From: Combretum micranthum
Taxonomy: Eukaryota > Streptophyta > Magnoliopsida > Myrtales > Combretaceae
NCBI GenBank assembly: GCA_024138025.1
Contig: JAMXBD010000169.1
Span: forward strand, 496,001 to 560,000
Direction: 5' to 3'
DNA: 64,000 nucleotides
The translations under genes were made by a program, and so were the position numbers. Shown piece after piece: positions 24,991 to 35,801 of the stretch; position 1 is the stretch's first letter, and every line of letters begins with the position of its first letter. The notes below the pieces were generated by a model. That model had not been told where the DNA came from. It was given only the letters and a program-made list of their open reading frames with translations, and ran no database searches.

Positions 24991-25642
24991 AAAATGTTTT
25001 TAATTCAAAACAATGAACCAACTAGGTTGATTATTGCATTATACGATGTTGATGCATGTGATCATGACATTGTTTGTACACGTGCATGTGTTTGTTGGTA
25101 TACTGTATTGGGCTTCGGCTCACCATTTTTCTTTTGAGGTACTAATAAAACTCCTGTGGCTTTTAATTTGTCTAGATATGACATTATTTTGGACTATGGA
25201 GAGGATGTTAGTGGTGAGGATTATTCAGTTATTATTAGTATTAGTTTGATAAGCAATAGGGAGACACAAACTTCTACTATGTTTATGATGTAATTCCTGT
25301 GTATTAAGTATTAAGTAGTATGTTAGGGTATATACGTGTATGTTATTAGTATTAGTTTGATAAACTATAAGGTATAGACATGTTGTTGGTCTGTAGTAAT
25401 GTATATTTATATAGACTCTATGAGACATCTTGTGTTAGTGTTGTGTAGGATTTGAAAATTGTCTGGTTTAACTACAGGTGGAATATTCAAGATTTAAATG
25501 TTGTAGAAGTAATTAATGTATGCGTGTTGATGGTGTTGAATATCTTTCTTTGTGGACATTAACAAGATTAGAGCTTTTGTGTGTCCATATTTCATAGAGA
25601 CATGTGGTGGGTTGCAAATGCTCTTAAGGTTAAGACGTTACA

Positions 25643-26994
25643 GCTTTACTCTTTTTCACATGACTGTAGTTATATACTTCTCTTGTTCTTTGGAACTTGT
25701 AACCATAATCCAATTAACTAGTTGGTAAGGGATGCTGCTAGGATCCCAATTGTTGTGTTGTGGGGTCAATTTCCATTAATAGTTGTAGTGGCTCTTGGCT
25801 TGAGTTTGATCTGTTATGGCCTAGTCATGTAAAAAGGTGGAATGATGGGTCCATTCTTTGAGGTGTTTATATCATTTGACTTTAATATCTTAGCCAAATT
25901 AGGAGAGTTTAATCATTTTAATGGTCCTAGTGGATGACATAATAAAGAAATTAGTTTGTAAATTAAAATCACAAGATAATTGATTTGATTATATTAGTTT
26001 AAGAAAGAGGGAAAAATTAATCTAGTTGTACAAGTAAAAGAAATTGGCCATTTGGTCTTATTTTTTTTCTTTTTATTTTTTTCATTAATTTTCACATAAC
26101 CAAATAAGACAATTTACATAACAATAACTAAATTTAAAGAATACTGATATAAAAATTATATCAATTAATACACTAACAGTTAATTCATTTAATCGTAATA
26201 GTAATTCTATCATGGTCTTATTCATTATGAAATTGCAATGTGTAGTTGACTATAATAGTAATTTCACAAAAAATATTAAATATTATTTATTACTTAAACC
26301 TTTGAATTATTACTAAAATTAACTTACATAAACTACCCTCATTTAAATAAAGGATTAACAAATAAAAATTCTACTATGGGCTTATCCCATTTGTTAATAA
26401 TAGGTAATTTTATTATAACTTTATTCATTTAGCAAAGCGAACAAGTAAGATGACTTTTTCATTTTTTCCAGTTAATTTAAAAAATCAATTTAGGACTTGC
26501 TTGTTTTGATGAAAATATTTTATAGGAAGATGACTTTTTCATTTTTTCCATTTTTGTTCAAGAAAAATTGGATCAATTAATGGAAGATATTTTTCCTTGT
26601 TTTAAAAAATATAGACGTATTTATAGTTAAATTTTAGGAAAACAACTTAGACACTATAATAGTATTAGTCATTTTCTCATCAAATTATGAATTTTATCTA
26701 CAAATCATTTACTATCAACGATATTTATTATTAATATATCAACATTTTATATTTAGGTATATTGTTTTCTTTATAGAATATATTTTACTTGTAATTATCT
26801 TGATTTTTTCATTATCAAAGTATTTAGAAGAAATAAACAAAAAAAAAAAAAAACCATTTCCATAAAATTGGTCAAACATTTGAAAACATGCTACCTTTCA
26901 AGAAATTTCAAGCAAAAATATGTTTTTATTAATAAATAGCTTTTCTAAAAACAAACAAGGTTTAGAATAACAAAATTATTAATTATGAATAACA
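25643..26994. other. A+T-rich non-coding DNA with a direct repeat
   Basis: No gene is seen. A perfect 24-bp direct repeat beginning AAGATGACTTTTTCATTTTT occurs at 26,447-26,470 and 26,527-26,550. The segment to about 26,960 resembles common plant MITE sequence rich in AAAATATTTT, but no ends could be fixed. The gypsy element is inserted at the right border. Confidence 0.4.
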
Positions 26995-26999
26995 GAAAT

Positions 27000-28969
27000 A
27001 TATATACAAATAAATAATTCATAATGAAGTATAGAATTGTAAATATAGTGATATATAAAAAGTATTTTTGTTCTTGAACAGATATAATTAAACAAGAGGA
27101 AGTCGTACAAGAAGAATTGGACGAAAACAACCAAAGCCGGTCTTAAAAGTCGCCAGCCTTGGATGAAAAGCCGCCGGCCTATATGCAAAGATGACAGCCT
27201 AAAATCACCCGCTTTGGAGTTCTAGAATTGTTGAAGCAATTGGTTGAATGGCGGTATGAAGGTCACAGGTGTAAATCCAAAAGCTGCTGATGTACATTGA
27301 AAGGCCGCCAGCTTTCAGCCGGCCTATTGCGTTTTTCCAAAGCCAACTCTCTGTATAAATAGACCCTAGACCCTACGACCTTGTCACATCTTTTCATCAG
27401 TAAAACCCTAGGTAAGTGGGTCTTTCTCTAGTCTTTTTCAATCATTCTCATTAGTTCAATCTTTCTAATACGAGTTGTTCTATGGATTTGAAGGAGATCC
27501 AAGAGTTGTGGCGAAACCCTAGAGTGATTGGAGATCTAGGAGACTCTGATTCAAAGCAAAAAGGTAATATCTTTCTTAAGGTTTTATAATTTTTACGATT
27601 AAGGATTATAGGTTTGTGATTTCAGTTTATTATTGAAATTCAGAAGAATTGTGGATTAGGGTTCTTATTCCAATTTGATATCTACAAGTTCTAGCTACAT
27701 AAGAATCCATTCAATATTGTTGTTCAAAGAAATTCATCTGTTGTTGTAATTCAAATTGTTAATTGAAGACTTTACATATATGTATTGAAGGAAGTTGTGA
27801 AGAGATTAAGAGATTGTGGAGAAAGTTGTGTTGGATGGTTTCTTTGAACCATAAACAAAAGAGACAGGTGAGTTAATTACTTTTTGTAGATTTATATTTA
27901 GGGTTATGGATTCTTTGAGCGAGATTATGAAATTAAGGATTAGGGTTTTATTGTGTATTACAAGTTGAAATTGATTGAGACAAATTATTGATCAAGGATA
28001 TCTAAGAGATTAGGGTTCTTTGCTTTAAGAAGTCTTGTTGGTGGATTTGAGTTGGAAGAAATACCAGGTACAACCTTACCTTGTCCATTACTTGTGCATG
28101 TAGGTTTGGAAATTAATTTAACTAAATTCTATGTGACATATAAATTGTAAAGAGAGTGGTTTGTGTACGTAGAGTGTGATACTAACGAGACGTCCTGATG
28201 ATCCTTGTGTGGCGCTGTCCCTACTGGAGTTGCACTTGGAAATGATTCCGGTAGATTAGGAGTCATTCCAGTCCATATGGTGGTACGCAACGATATGTGG
28301 GGAATACCTAACATCAATAGATATAAAAGTATATGACTATTTTATATAAAGGTTGTGAATTGTGGTCATAAGTTACTCCAAATTTAGAACTAGATGCATA
28401 TGGTTCTAAACTGTGCAGTTTGTTTCACTAACCAAAGATAATAATTTGTGTCTGTTGCATTAGCTTTTGGAATGTATGTGAATTATGTTGACATGTTCAT
28501 GCGTATTTATTTGTGATATGGCGTACTAGGCGTTTTCGCTCATTCTTTTAATTTTTCAAGTACAGGTGAAGATGATATCGTTTATGATCTATATGTAGAC
28601 CATGGGGATGGCGATAGTAAACTTGACTATCCAGCTGATGACTCGTAGATCTAGAACGTTGGATATAGTAGAGAGATGTGAAAGACTTTATGGAGTTTAT
28701 GTTGAATGTTATTAGTTGTTGGAAATCTTATGAGACTAGTTTGTCAGGTTTGTAATTGTTTTGATGACACATAGTTTCATATTTTTGTTAGTTTATGATT
28801 TCAAAGAGATTATATTTTCTTTTTATGGAATGTTTCAAAGTAAATCAATTGTGAGTTTTGGTGATTAAATTTGATATATTTGTGGCATAGTGTTTTAATA
28901 GCCTTAGCATGTTCTTAATAAGAGCAGGACATGTGGCAAGTTGTAATGCCTTTAACTTAAGGTGTTATA
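27000..28969 (+). repeat. Left LTR of the gypsy element
   Basis: It is about 1.97 kb and aligns along its length with 33,790-35,796. The TATA box is TATAAAT at 27,354-27,360. Upstream of it are GC-rich modules around GCCGCC/GCCGGC (27,130-27,340). The tips are decayed: the expected TG start is lost and the end reads GTTATA instead of GTTACA. Confidence 0.88.
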
Positions 28970-28976
28970 GCTTATT

Positions 28977-28990
28977 TGGTTTCAGAGCCA
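28977..28990 (+). promoter_or_regulatory. Primer-binding site
   Basis: TGGTTTCAGAGCCA lies 7 bases after the left LTR. It matches the TGGTATCAGAGC site for initiator methionine tRNA used by many plant retrotransposons, except for one base. Confidence 0.8.
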
Positions 28991-29175
28991 AGTTTTGATC
29001 TTGATAGATATAGGTTATGAACTCCTTAGGACGGTGAGCATTGACAAGTGGGTGGCATTAATAAGTGTTATGTACCTAACTTAGTGTTGTTTTACCTAGC
29101 AGTTATATCTTTAGAGTTTAATCTTCAAGTTGGAATTACTCTTTTATCTTCTGTAGTGTGTTTGTTTATGTTAGA

Positions 29176-30130
29176 ATGCCTCCACGGAGAAGAGCCCCTG
29201 ATGTTGGTTCCTTTAGGAATGGTCAGGAGGAACAATCACTAGAAAACCAACCACTTCTGAATCATGTGCCAAGGATTTACCCCCACCACCACCAGTTCCA
29301 CTTGTAAGACAACATGTGCCAGTTGATGCTGCCAAGTTAATGCAAGCTGTTAATACTCTTCTAGGAGTAGTTACTTAGCAATAGCAGAACACGAGAAATG
29401 ACATGCAAGTGATTGAGGCTAATGCTGATGCTTAGAGACAAGAGACCCAGAAGTTGAATGGTAATGGAAGCAATGGAGTCAGGCATGCTGATGTTTTAAG
29501 CCTGAACAAGTTTGTAGATCTGGTCTATAAGTTTGAGCCTACACCTGGTAGACCTCTGGATGCACAGTTATGGATGGAGGAGATTAAGAAGACGTTTACT
29601 GCTCTTGACATTCCGGAGAATAAGAAAGTAGAATATGCCTCCTCTTTGCTAATAGGGAGAGCAAACCACTGGTGGATGAGCACCAAGCATCATATGCCTG
29701 GAGTTATCACTTGGTAAATGTTTCAGCAGGCATTTTATAGAGAGTTCTTTCCTGAAGGTGTGAAACAGAAGATGCTTCAGGAATACTATACCCTGCAGCA
29801 GGGTAGGATGACTGTCGAAGAGTATGAGGCTGAGCTGCATAGGTTGATGAGGTTCTTACCGGATCCATTGAAGGAAAGTGAGGAAGCTAAGATTAGCAGG
29901 TTCATCATGGGATTAGAGCCAAAGATTCAATATCAAGTGAACCTAATGGATTTGAATAACTACTTAGTGGTGGTTAATAAGGCTAAAACAGTGGAGCAGG
30001 GCCTGAACAGAATGAACAATCGTGAGCCCTAAAGAGGTCAAGTTTTCTTAGGGAAGAGGCCAAATTCTAGTGTTGCTATACAAAATAGGGGAAAGAGGTC
30101 GACTACCCAATTTTACAGATTAACAGCATA
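29176..30130 (+). pseudogene. gag remnant (capsid part), broken
   Basis: The frame starts at ATG 29,176 (MPPRRRAPDVG). It shifts near 29,270 and has TAG stops at CAG-like positions (for example in the run reading V-T-stop-Q-stop-Q around 29,370). The capsid-type gag domain is at about 29,490-30,030, split by a TAA near 29,716, with typical motifs such as LWMEEIKKTF, ANHWW, FYREFFPEGVKQ and MTVEEYE. It would package the RNA. The breaks mean no full Gag protein can be made. Confidence 0.85.
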
Positions 30131-30272
30131 GAATTCTGAGAAGAGGTACTCTAAATGCCTTGGACCGCTTGACTTTAAGGACTGCAAGTGGAATGAGGGT
30201 GCCTATTTCACATGTGGCAAAGTTGGCCATAACAATATATTCTACACAGAGAAGATCTTCCCACAGGTTTTC

Positions 30273-30314
30273 TGTTTTAAATGTGGACAAAGGGGACATC
30301 GAGCTATTGATTGC
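30273..30314 (+). pseudogene. Intact CCHC zinc knuckle of gag, in broken context
   Basis: CFKCGQRGHRAIDC fits C-x2-C-x4-H-x4-C exactly. A second, degenerate knuckle just upstream (CGKVGHNNIFY) has lost its last cysteine to tyrosine. Zinc knuckles bind the element RNA. Confidence 0.8.
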
Positions 30315-30335
30315 AATGACCACGAAAAGCAAATT

Positions 30336-30900
30336 ATGCCAGGAGTCCAGTTTGGTGGACCACAACATATCAGTCAAGGGCAGAGAGCTCCAGCTAAAGT
30401 TTATGCTCTACAGCATAGGGACATATCCAGTGTTGACATTATCGCAGGTACGCTCCATATATTCCTGTATAGTGCACATGTTCTATTTAACACGGGTGCT
30501 AGTTTTTCGTGCATTTCTGATTCTTTCGTATTTGTTTGTGGCATGACTGTTGAGCACATGTTTGGATGTTTGTTTGTGAATACTCCTTTAGGGAGTGGAG
30601 CTTTGTTAAATAGGATTTGCAAAGATGTAAAGGTAGAAATAGAAGGTAGACACTTATATGCAAATCTGATAGTTTTGGATACGTTGGATTTCGACGTTAT
30701 CTTGAGAGTAGATTGGTTGACAAGATATCATGCAAAGATTGATTTCCACAATCTAGTAGTAGAGTTAAGCCTGCCAGATGGAGATCGCTTTGTGCATAAA
30801 TTGGATGTACAAAGACTACTAGTGTTGCCTACATACGGGTTATGGGGAAGGTCATCTTTGGTAGCCATGGTGATAGAAGGGGAACAAAAGAAGGATCTTG
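30336..30900 (+). pseudogene. Aspartic protease domain, catalytic Asp replaced
   Basis: The protease motif reads LFNTGASFSCIS, where the family has D-T/S-G at the catalytic position. The Asn codon AAC is at 30,489-30,491, one G-to-A change from GAC. The later part (LIVLDTLDFDVILRVDWL) is typical of the family. With Asn there the enzyme should be inactive. This frame runs on into the RT. Confidence 0.85.
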
Positions 30901-30929
30901 ATCAAATACCGGTGGTGTGCGAAAACTCT

Positions 30930-31796
30930 GAAGTGTTTTCAGAAGATTTACTAGGATTACCACCTAAAAAGGGCGTCGAGTTTTGTATTGAATTGGTGCC
31001 TGGTACTTTACCAATTTTTAAGACACCATACCGTATGGCTCCTACGGAACTTGCAGAACTTAAAGTTCAGTTGGATGAGTTGCTTAAGAAGAAGTTCATT
31101 AGGCCCAGTGTGTCGCCTTAGTGAGCTCTGGTGTTATTCGTGAAGAAGAAAGATGGGAGCATGGGGTTGTGTATTGACTATAGAGAATTGAACCAGAGAA
31201 CAATCAAGAATAAGTATCTGTTGCCAAGGATAGACGATTTGTTTGACCAGCTGGCAGGAGCACAAGTATTTTCCAAGATTGATCTGAGATCAGGATATCA
31301 CCAACTGAGGGTCAAGGCGGGAGATATTCAAAAGATGACTTTTAGGACCAGGTATGGACACTACGAGTTTGTGGTAATGCCTTTCAGTCTCATAAATACA
31401 CCAGCAGTATTTATGGATCTAATGAATAGGGTTTTTAGAGATTATTTGGATCTGTTTGTGGTAAGGTTCATTGATGATGTACTGGTGTATTCTAAGTCAA
31501 AGGAAGGACATGAAGAACATCTAAAGTTGGTTTTGACCAGACTGCAAGAAGAGAAATTGTATGCTAAGTTTTTAAAATGTGAGTTATGGCTAGAATAGGT
31601 GGCTTTCTTAGGACATATTATGGATGGAAATGGGATATCAGTAGAACCTGAGAAAGTGAAAGTAGTAGTGGAATGGCCGACTCTGAAGAATGTGTCAGAA
31701 ATTAGAAGTTTTCTAGGAATGGGAGGATATTATAGATGGTTTGTAGAGGATTTTTCAAAGATAGCAAGTCCATTGACCAGACTGACACAGAAATGA
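30930..31796 (+). pseudogene. Reverse transcriptase domain, interrupted by stops
   Basis: The RT begins near GVEFCIELVPGT and continues through [40 protein letters not shown] and the catalytic FIDD at 31,467-31,478, then FLGHIMDGNGI. Adjacent stops (TAG at 31,119 and TGA at 31,122) replace residues before the VLFVKKKDG block. Further stops occur at about 31,596-31,598 (where the family usually has a residue before VAFLGH) and at 31,794. Both catalytic Asp residues of FIDD remain. The product cannot be made in one piece. Confidence 0.9.
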
Positions 31797-32210
31797 GTGA
31801 AGTATGAGTGGAGCGAAGACTAAGAAGTCAGTTTCCAGCAGTTGAAAGACAAATTAGTGTCAGCTCCAATGCTATCCGTACTCGTAAGTGGTGAGAAGTA
31901 TGCTATTTACAGCAATGCTTCTATTCAAGGATTAGGATGTATGCTTATGCAAGGAGGCAGGGTAATAGCATATGCTTCCAGATAGTTGAAACCATATGAT
32001 TTGGAGACACTACCTGTATGGAGAAAGATGTAAGGTGTATACGGAGCACAAAAGTTTGAAATACATCTTTACTCAAAGAGAGCTAAACATGAGACAAAGA
32101 AGATGGTTAGAGCTCATTAAGGATTATGATGTCGACATTTAATATCATCCTAGGAAGGCCAACGATGTGGCTGATGCTTTGAGTAGGAAGAGAGTTGAGA
32201 ACATGGCAGC
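31797..32210 (+). pseudogene. RNase H domain with a lost catalytic Asp and an internal deletion
   Basis: The first motif reads YSNASIQGLG; the Asn codon AAT (31,914-31,916) replaces the family's Asp. About 20 codons are missing near 32,000 between LKPYDLE and YLYGERC, which also changes frame. Then [18 protein letters not shown] follows, and a TAA near 32,140 precedes YHPRKANDVADALSRK. It would remove RNA from the hybrid but is clearly non-functional. Confidence 0.85.
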
Positions 32211-33560
32211 TTTGATAACTTATGAGAGACATCTGATAGAAGACATGAGAAAACTTGAGTTGGAAATTATGACCAATCAAGTAGGTGCTAGACTAGCAAG
32301 TATGCAGATACAACCTACTCTTTTAGAAAGAATTAAAGTAGCACAAGTTGATGATCCGAGTATACAAGAGGTAAAAAGAAGGATAGGAATTAGAAGGGCC
32401 CCAGAACTTCATATCGATGAAGGTGGTGCTATGAGATACAAAGGAAGGTTATGTGTGTCAGAACGGGGAGAACTTAAAAAGGAATTACTGAAAGAGGCAC
32501 ATTCTTTAAGTTATTCAATCCACTTGGGGGGTAACAAGATGTACCAAGATTTGAAAAAGTAGTATTGGTGGAATAACATAAAGAAGGAGATAGCGGAGTA
32601 TGTATCTAAGTGTTACACTTACCAATTGATCAATATTGAGCATAGAAGACCAGTAGGGGAATTAAAGCCTTTGCCAATACCGCAATGGAAGTGGAAGCAC
32701 ATTACTATGGACTTTGTTATTACTCTACCTAGAACTAGGGAAAAACTTGATTCAGTGTGGGTAATTGTTGATAGACTCACTAAAGTAACCCACTTTATAC
32801 CGATTAGAACTAGGTGTACCATGGAAAGGTTAACAAGGCTGTACATCAGGGAGATTCTAAGATTACATGGGATACCAGCATCTATTGTGTCTGACAAGTA
32901 TGACAGATTTGTTAGGAGATTCTGGAAAAGTTTACATCAAGCATTGGGCACTAAGGTTGTCTTTAGTACTGCTTATCATCCCCAGACTGATGGACAATCT
33001 GAACGAACTATTCAGATTTTGGAAAATATGTTAATGGCATGCGTTTTCGACTTTAAAATAGCTGGGTTGATCATTTGCCTCTAGTAGAGCTTACCTATAA
33101 CAACAGCTACCAAGCATCGATTGGAATGCTGCCTTATGAAGCCTTGTATGGTAAGAAGTGCAGATCGTTAATTCATTAGGATGAAGTTGATGAAAGACAG
33201 ATTTTGGGACCAGAATTGGTGCAGGATCCTATTGACAAAGTTAGATTGATTAGACAGAGATTGTAAACAATCCAAAGTCGTAAGAAAAGCTATGCCGACA
33301 AGAGGAGAAGGCTCTTAGAATTTCAAGTGGAGACCATGTTTTGCTCAAGATATCACCAACGAAGGGTGTGGTTAGATTTGGCTTGAGGGGCAAGTTGAAT
33401 CCTAGATATGTGAGACCATATGAGATTTTAGAATGGATAGACGATATGGCATATAGATTGGCCTTGTCACCTAATTTGGAAGGAGTACATAACGTGTTCC
33501 ACGTATCTATGCTAAGAAAATATGTTAAGGATCCTGAAGAGATAATGGCATTGAAACCTT
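32167..33560 (+). pseudogene. Integrase with intact D-D-35-E residues but broken frame
   Basis: The HHCC zinc module is at about 32,490-32,625; its last Cys is Tyr (CYTYQ) and a TAG lies at about 32,560. The core has catalytic Asp at 32,710-32,712, Asp at 32,893-32,895 and Glu at 33,001-33,003, spaced D-x60-D-x35-E. A frame change occurs near 33,055, and stops near 33,178 and 33,264. The C-terminal part (YVRPYEILEWIDDMAYRLAL, then HNVFHVSMLRKYV) is the GPY/F-type module. Core residues survive although the protein is dead. Confidence 0.88.
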
Positions 33561-33569
33561 TGGAAATAC

Positions 33570-33760
33570 AACCAAATCTATCTTCAATAGAAAGGCCAGT
33601 AAGGATTGTGGACTCCAAGGAGAAGATTTTAAGAAGAAGGTGATTAAGTATGTTAGGGTCCAATGTACAAACCAGACGGAACGGGAAGCAACATAGGAAC
33701 TAGAGGAGGAAATGAAATCAAAGTATCCCGAAATTTTCAACAATCCAGGTAACTTCAGGA
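33570..33760 (+). pseudogene. Degenerate chromodomain at the integrase C-terminus
   Basis: After RPVRIVDSKEKILRRR a frame break occurs near 33,640. The next frame reads VIKYVRVQCTNQTE and, after a stop, ELEEEMKSKYPEIF. This is the arrangement of the C-terminal chromodomain of Del/Tekay chromoviruses, with two conserved Trp positions replaced by Cys and a stop. It places the element in that clade; assignment is by motif memory, not by alignment. Confidence 0.65.
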
Positions 33761-33779
33761 CGAAGGTCTTTTTTTTAGT

Positions 33780-33789
33780 AGGGGAGAGA
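33780..33789 (+). promoter_or_regulatory. Polypurine tract
   Basis: AGGGGAGAGA directly precedes the TG of the right LTR at 33,790, the expected place for the plus-strand primer. Confidence 0.85.
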
Positions 33790-35796
33790 TGTAATATACA
33801 AATAAATAATTCATAATGAAGGGTAGAATTGTAATATAGTGACATATAAAAGGGTATTTTTGTGCTTGAGCAAATATAATTAGACAAGAGGAAGTCGTAC
33901 AAGAAGAATTGGACGAAAATAACCAAAGCAGGTCTTAAAAGCCGCCAGCCTATAAGCAAAGACGATGGCCTAAAATCACTAGGTTAAGAATTCTGGAATT
34001 GTTAAAGAAATTGGTTAAATGGCGGCATGAAGGCCGTCAATGTAAATCCAAAAGCCGCCGACGTACATTGAAAGGCCGCCAGATTTCAGCCGGCCTATGT
34101 CCGCATTTTTCCTAAGCTAGGGTTGCGTTTTTCCAAAGCTAACTCTCTCTATAAATAGACCCTAGACCCCCACAACCTTGTCACATCTTTTCCTCAGCAA
34201 AACCCTAGATAAGTAGCTCTTTCTCTAGTCTTTTTCAATCATTCTCTTGAGTTCAATCTTTCTAATACGAGTTGTTCTATGGATTTGAAGGAGATTCAGG
34301 AGTTATGGTGAAACCCTAGAGTTTGGAGATCTGGGAGACTCTGATTCAAAGGAAAAAGGTAATATCTTTCTTAGGGTTTATAATTTCTACGATTGAGGAT
34401 TATAAGTTTGTGATTTCAGTTTATTATTAAAATTTAGGAGAATTGTGGATTAAGGTTCTTATTCCAATTTGAGATCTATAAGTTTTAGGTACAAAAAAAT
34501 CCATTCAATATTGTTGTTCAAAGAAATTCATCCATTGTTGTAATTCGAATTGTTAATTGAAGACTTTACATATATGTATTAAAGGAAGTTGTGGAGAGAT
34601 TAGGAGATTGTGGAGAAAGCTGTGTTAGACGGTTTCTTTGAATCATAAACAAAAGAGATAGGTGTGTTAATTACTTTTCGTAGATTTATATTTAGGGTTA
34701 TAGATTCTTTGAGGGAGATTATGAAATTAAGGATTATGGTTTAATTGTGTATTATAAATTGAAATTGATTGAGACATATTGTTGATTAGGGATATCTGCG
34801 AGATTATGGTTCTTTTCTTTAAAAAGTCTTCTTGGTGGATTTGAGTTGGAAGCAATACCAGGTATGACCTTACCTTTTCTGCTGCTTGTGCGTGTAGGTT
34901 TAGAAATTAATTTAACTAAATTCTATGCGACATATAAATTGTAAAGAGTGTTGTTTGTGTATGGCTTTAGTTAGTAAAGACCACACAGAGTGTGATAGTA
35001 ACGAGTTGTCCTGATGATCCTTATGTGGCTCTATCCCTATTGGAGTTGCACTTGGAAATGATTCCGGTAGATTAGGAGTCGTTTCAATCTGTATGAAGGT
35101 ACACAACGATGTGTGGGGAGTACCCAACATCAATATGTATGTATATGACTATTTTATACAAAGGTTGTGAATCGAGGTCATGAGTTATTCAAGGTTTAGG
35201 ACTAGATGCATATGGTTTTAAACTGTGCTGTTTGTTTCATTAATCAAATATAATAATTTGTTCTTGTTGCATTAGCTTTTGGAATGTATGTGAATTATGT
35301 TGACATGTTCATGCATATTTGTTTATGGTATAGCGTACTGGGCGATTTTGTTCATTCTTTTAATTTTTCATATACAGGTGAAGATGATGTTGTTTATGGT
35401 CTATCTGAGTATGATCTATTATAGATCATGGGGATGGCGATAATGGATTTGACTATCTAGTTTAGAACTCATAGATCTAGAGCATTGGGTATAGTGGAAA
35501 GATGTGAAAGACTTTATGGAGTTTATGTTGAATGTTATTAGCTGTTGGAAATTTTATGAGATTAGTTTGTCCGGTTTTTAATTTTTTTTTATGACACGTA
35601 ATTTCAGATTTATGTTAGTTCATGATTTCAAAGAGATTATATTTTCTTTTTATGGGATGTTTCAAAGTAAATCAATTGTGAGTTTTGATGATTAAATTTG
35701 ATATATTTGTAGTATAGTGTTTTAATAGCCTTAGCGTGTTCTTAATAAGAGAATGACACGTGGCGAGTTGTAATGTTTTTAACTTAGGGCGTTACA
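33790..35796 (+). repeat. Right LTR of the gypsy element
   Basis: It is 2,007 bp, begins TGTAATATAC and ends GGCGTTACA, with perfect TGTAA/TTACA tips. The TATA box (TATAAATAG) is at 34,150-34,158. A transcript started here would run towards the host gene at 39,721, about 5.5 kb away on the same strand. Confidence 0.9.
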
Positions 35797-35801
35797 AAAA
35801 T

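Larger units (their letters stand above)
21735..25642 (+). mobile_element. Ty3/gypsy LTR, related to the 27-kb element, interrupted
   Basis: The end at 25,642 reads AAGACGTTACA after GACATGTGG, as in the gypsy LTRs (…GGCGTTACA). The leader at 23,035-23,150 matches the 28,190-28,320 LTR segment closely (shared TCCT.ATGATCC, TGTGTG, GGAAAT, GGTAGATT, TGGGGA.TACC). The start TGTAATAAAA (about 21,735) resembles TGTAATATAC of the 33,790 LTR but is a guess. A TATA box lies at 22,702. The middle (about 23,356-24,990) does not match and is probably another insertion. No internal coding region follows, so it appears to be a solo LTR. Confidence 0.5.
26995..35801 (+). mobile_element. Complete but inactive Ty3/gypsy retrotransposon, Del/Tekay-like chromovirus
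   Basis: Two LTRs of about 2 kb (27,000-28,969 and 33,790-35,796) flank an internal region with a primer-binding site, gag, protease, RT, RNase H, integrase, a GPY/F-type module, a degenerate chromodomain and a polypurine tract. This is the domain order of chromoviruses. The right LTR has the perfect tips TGTAA...TTACA; the left LTR tips are mutated. The flanking 5 bp are GAAAT and AAAAT. In the last 178 bases the LTRs differ at about 15 positions by eye, 13 of them transitions, so the insertion is old. Every protein part is broken by stops, and several catalytic residues are lost. Confidence 0.92.
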
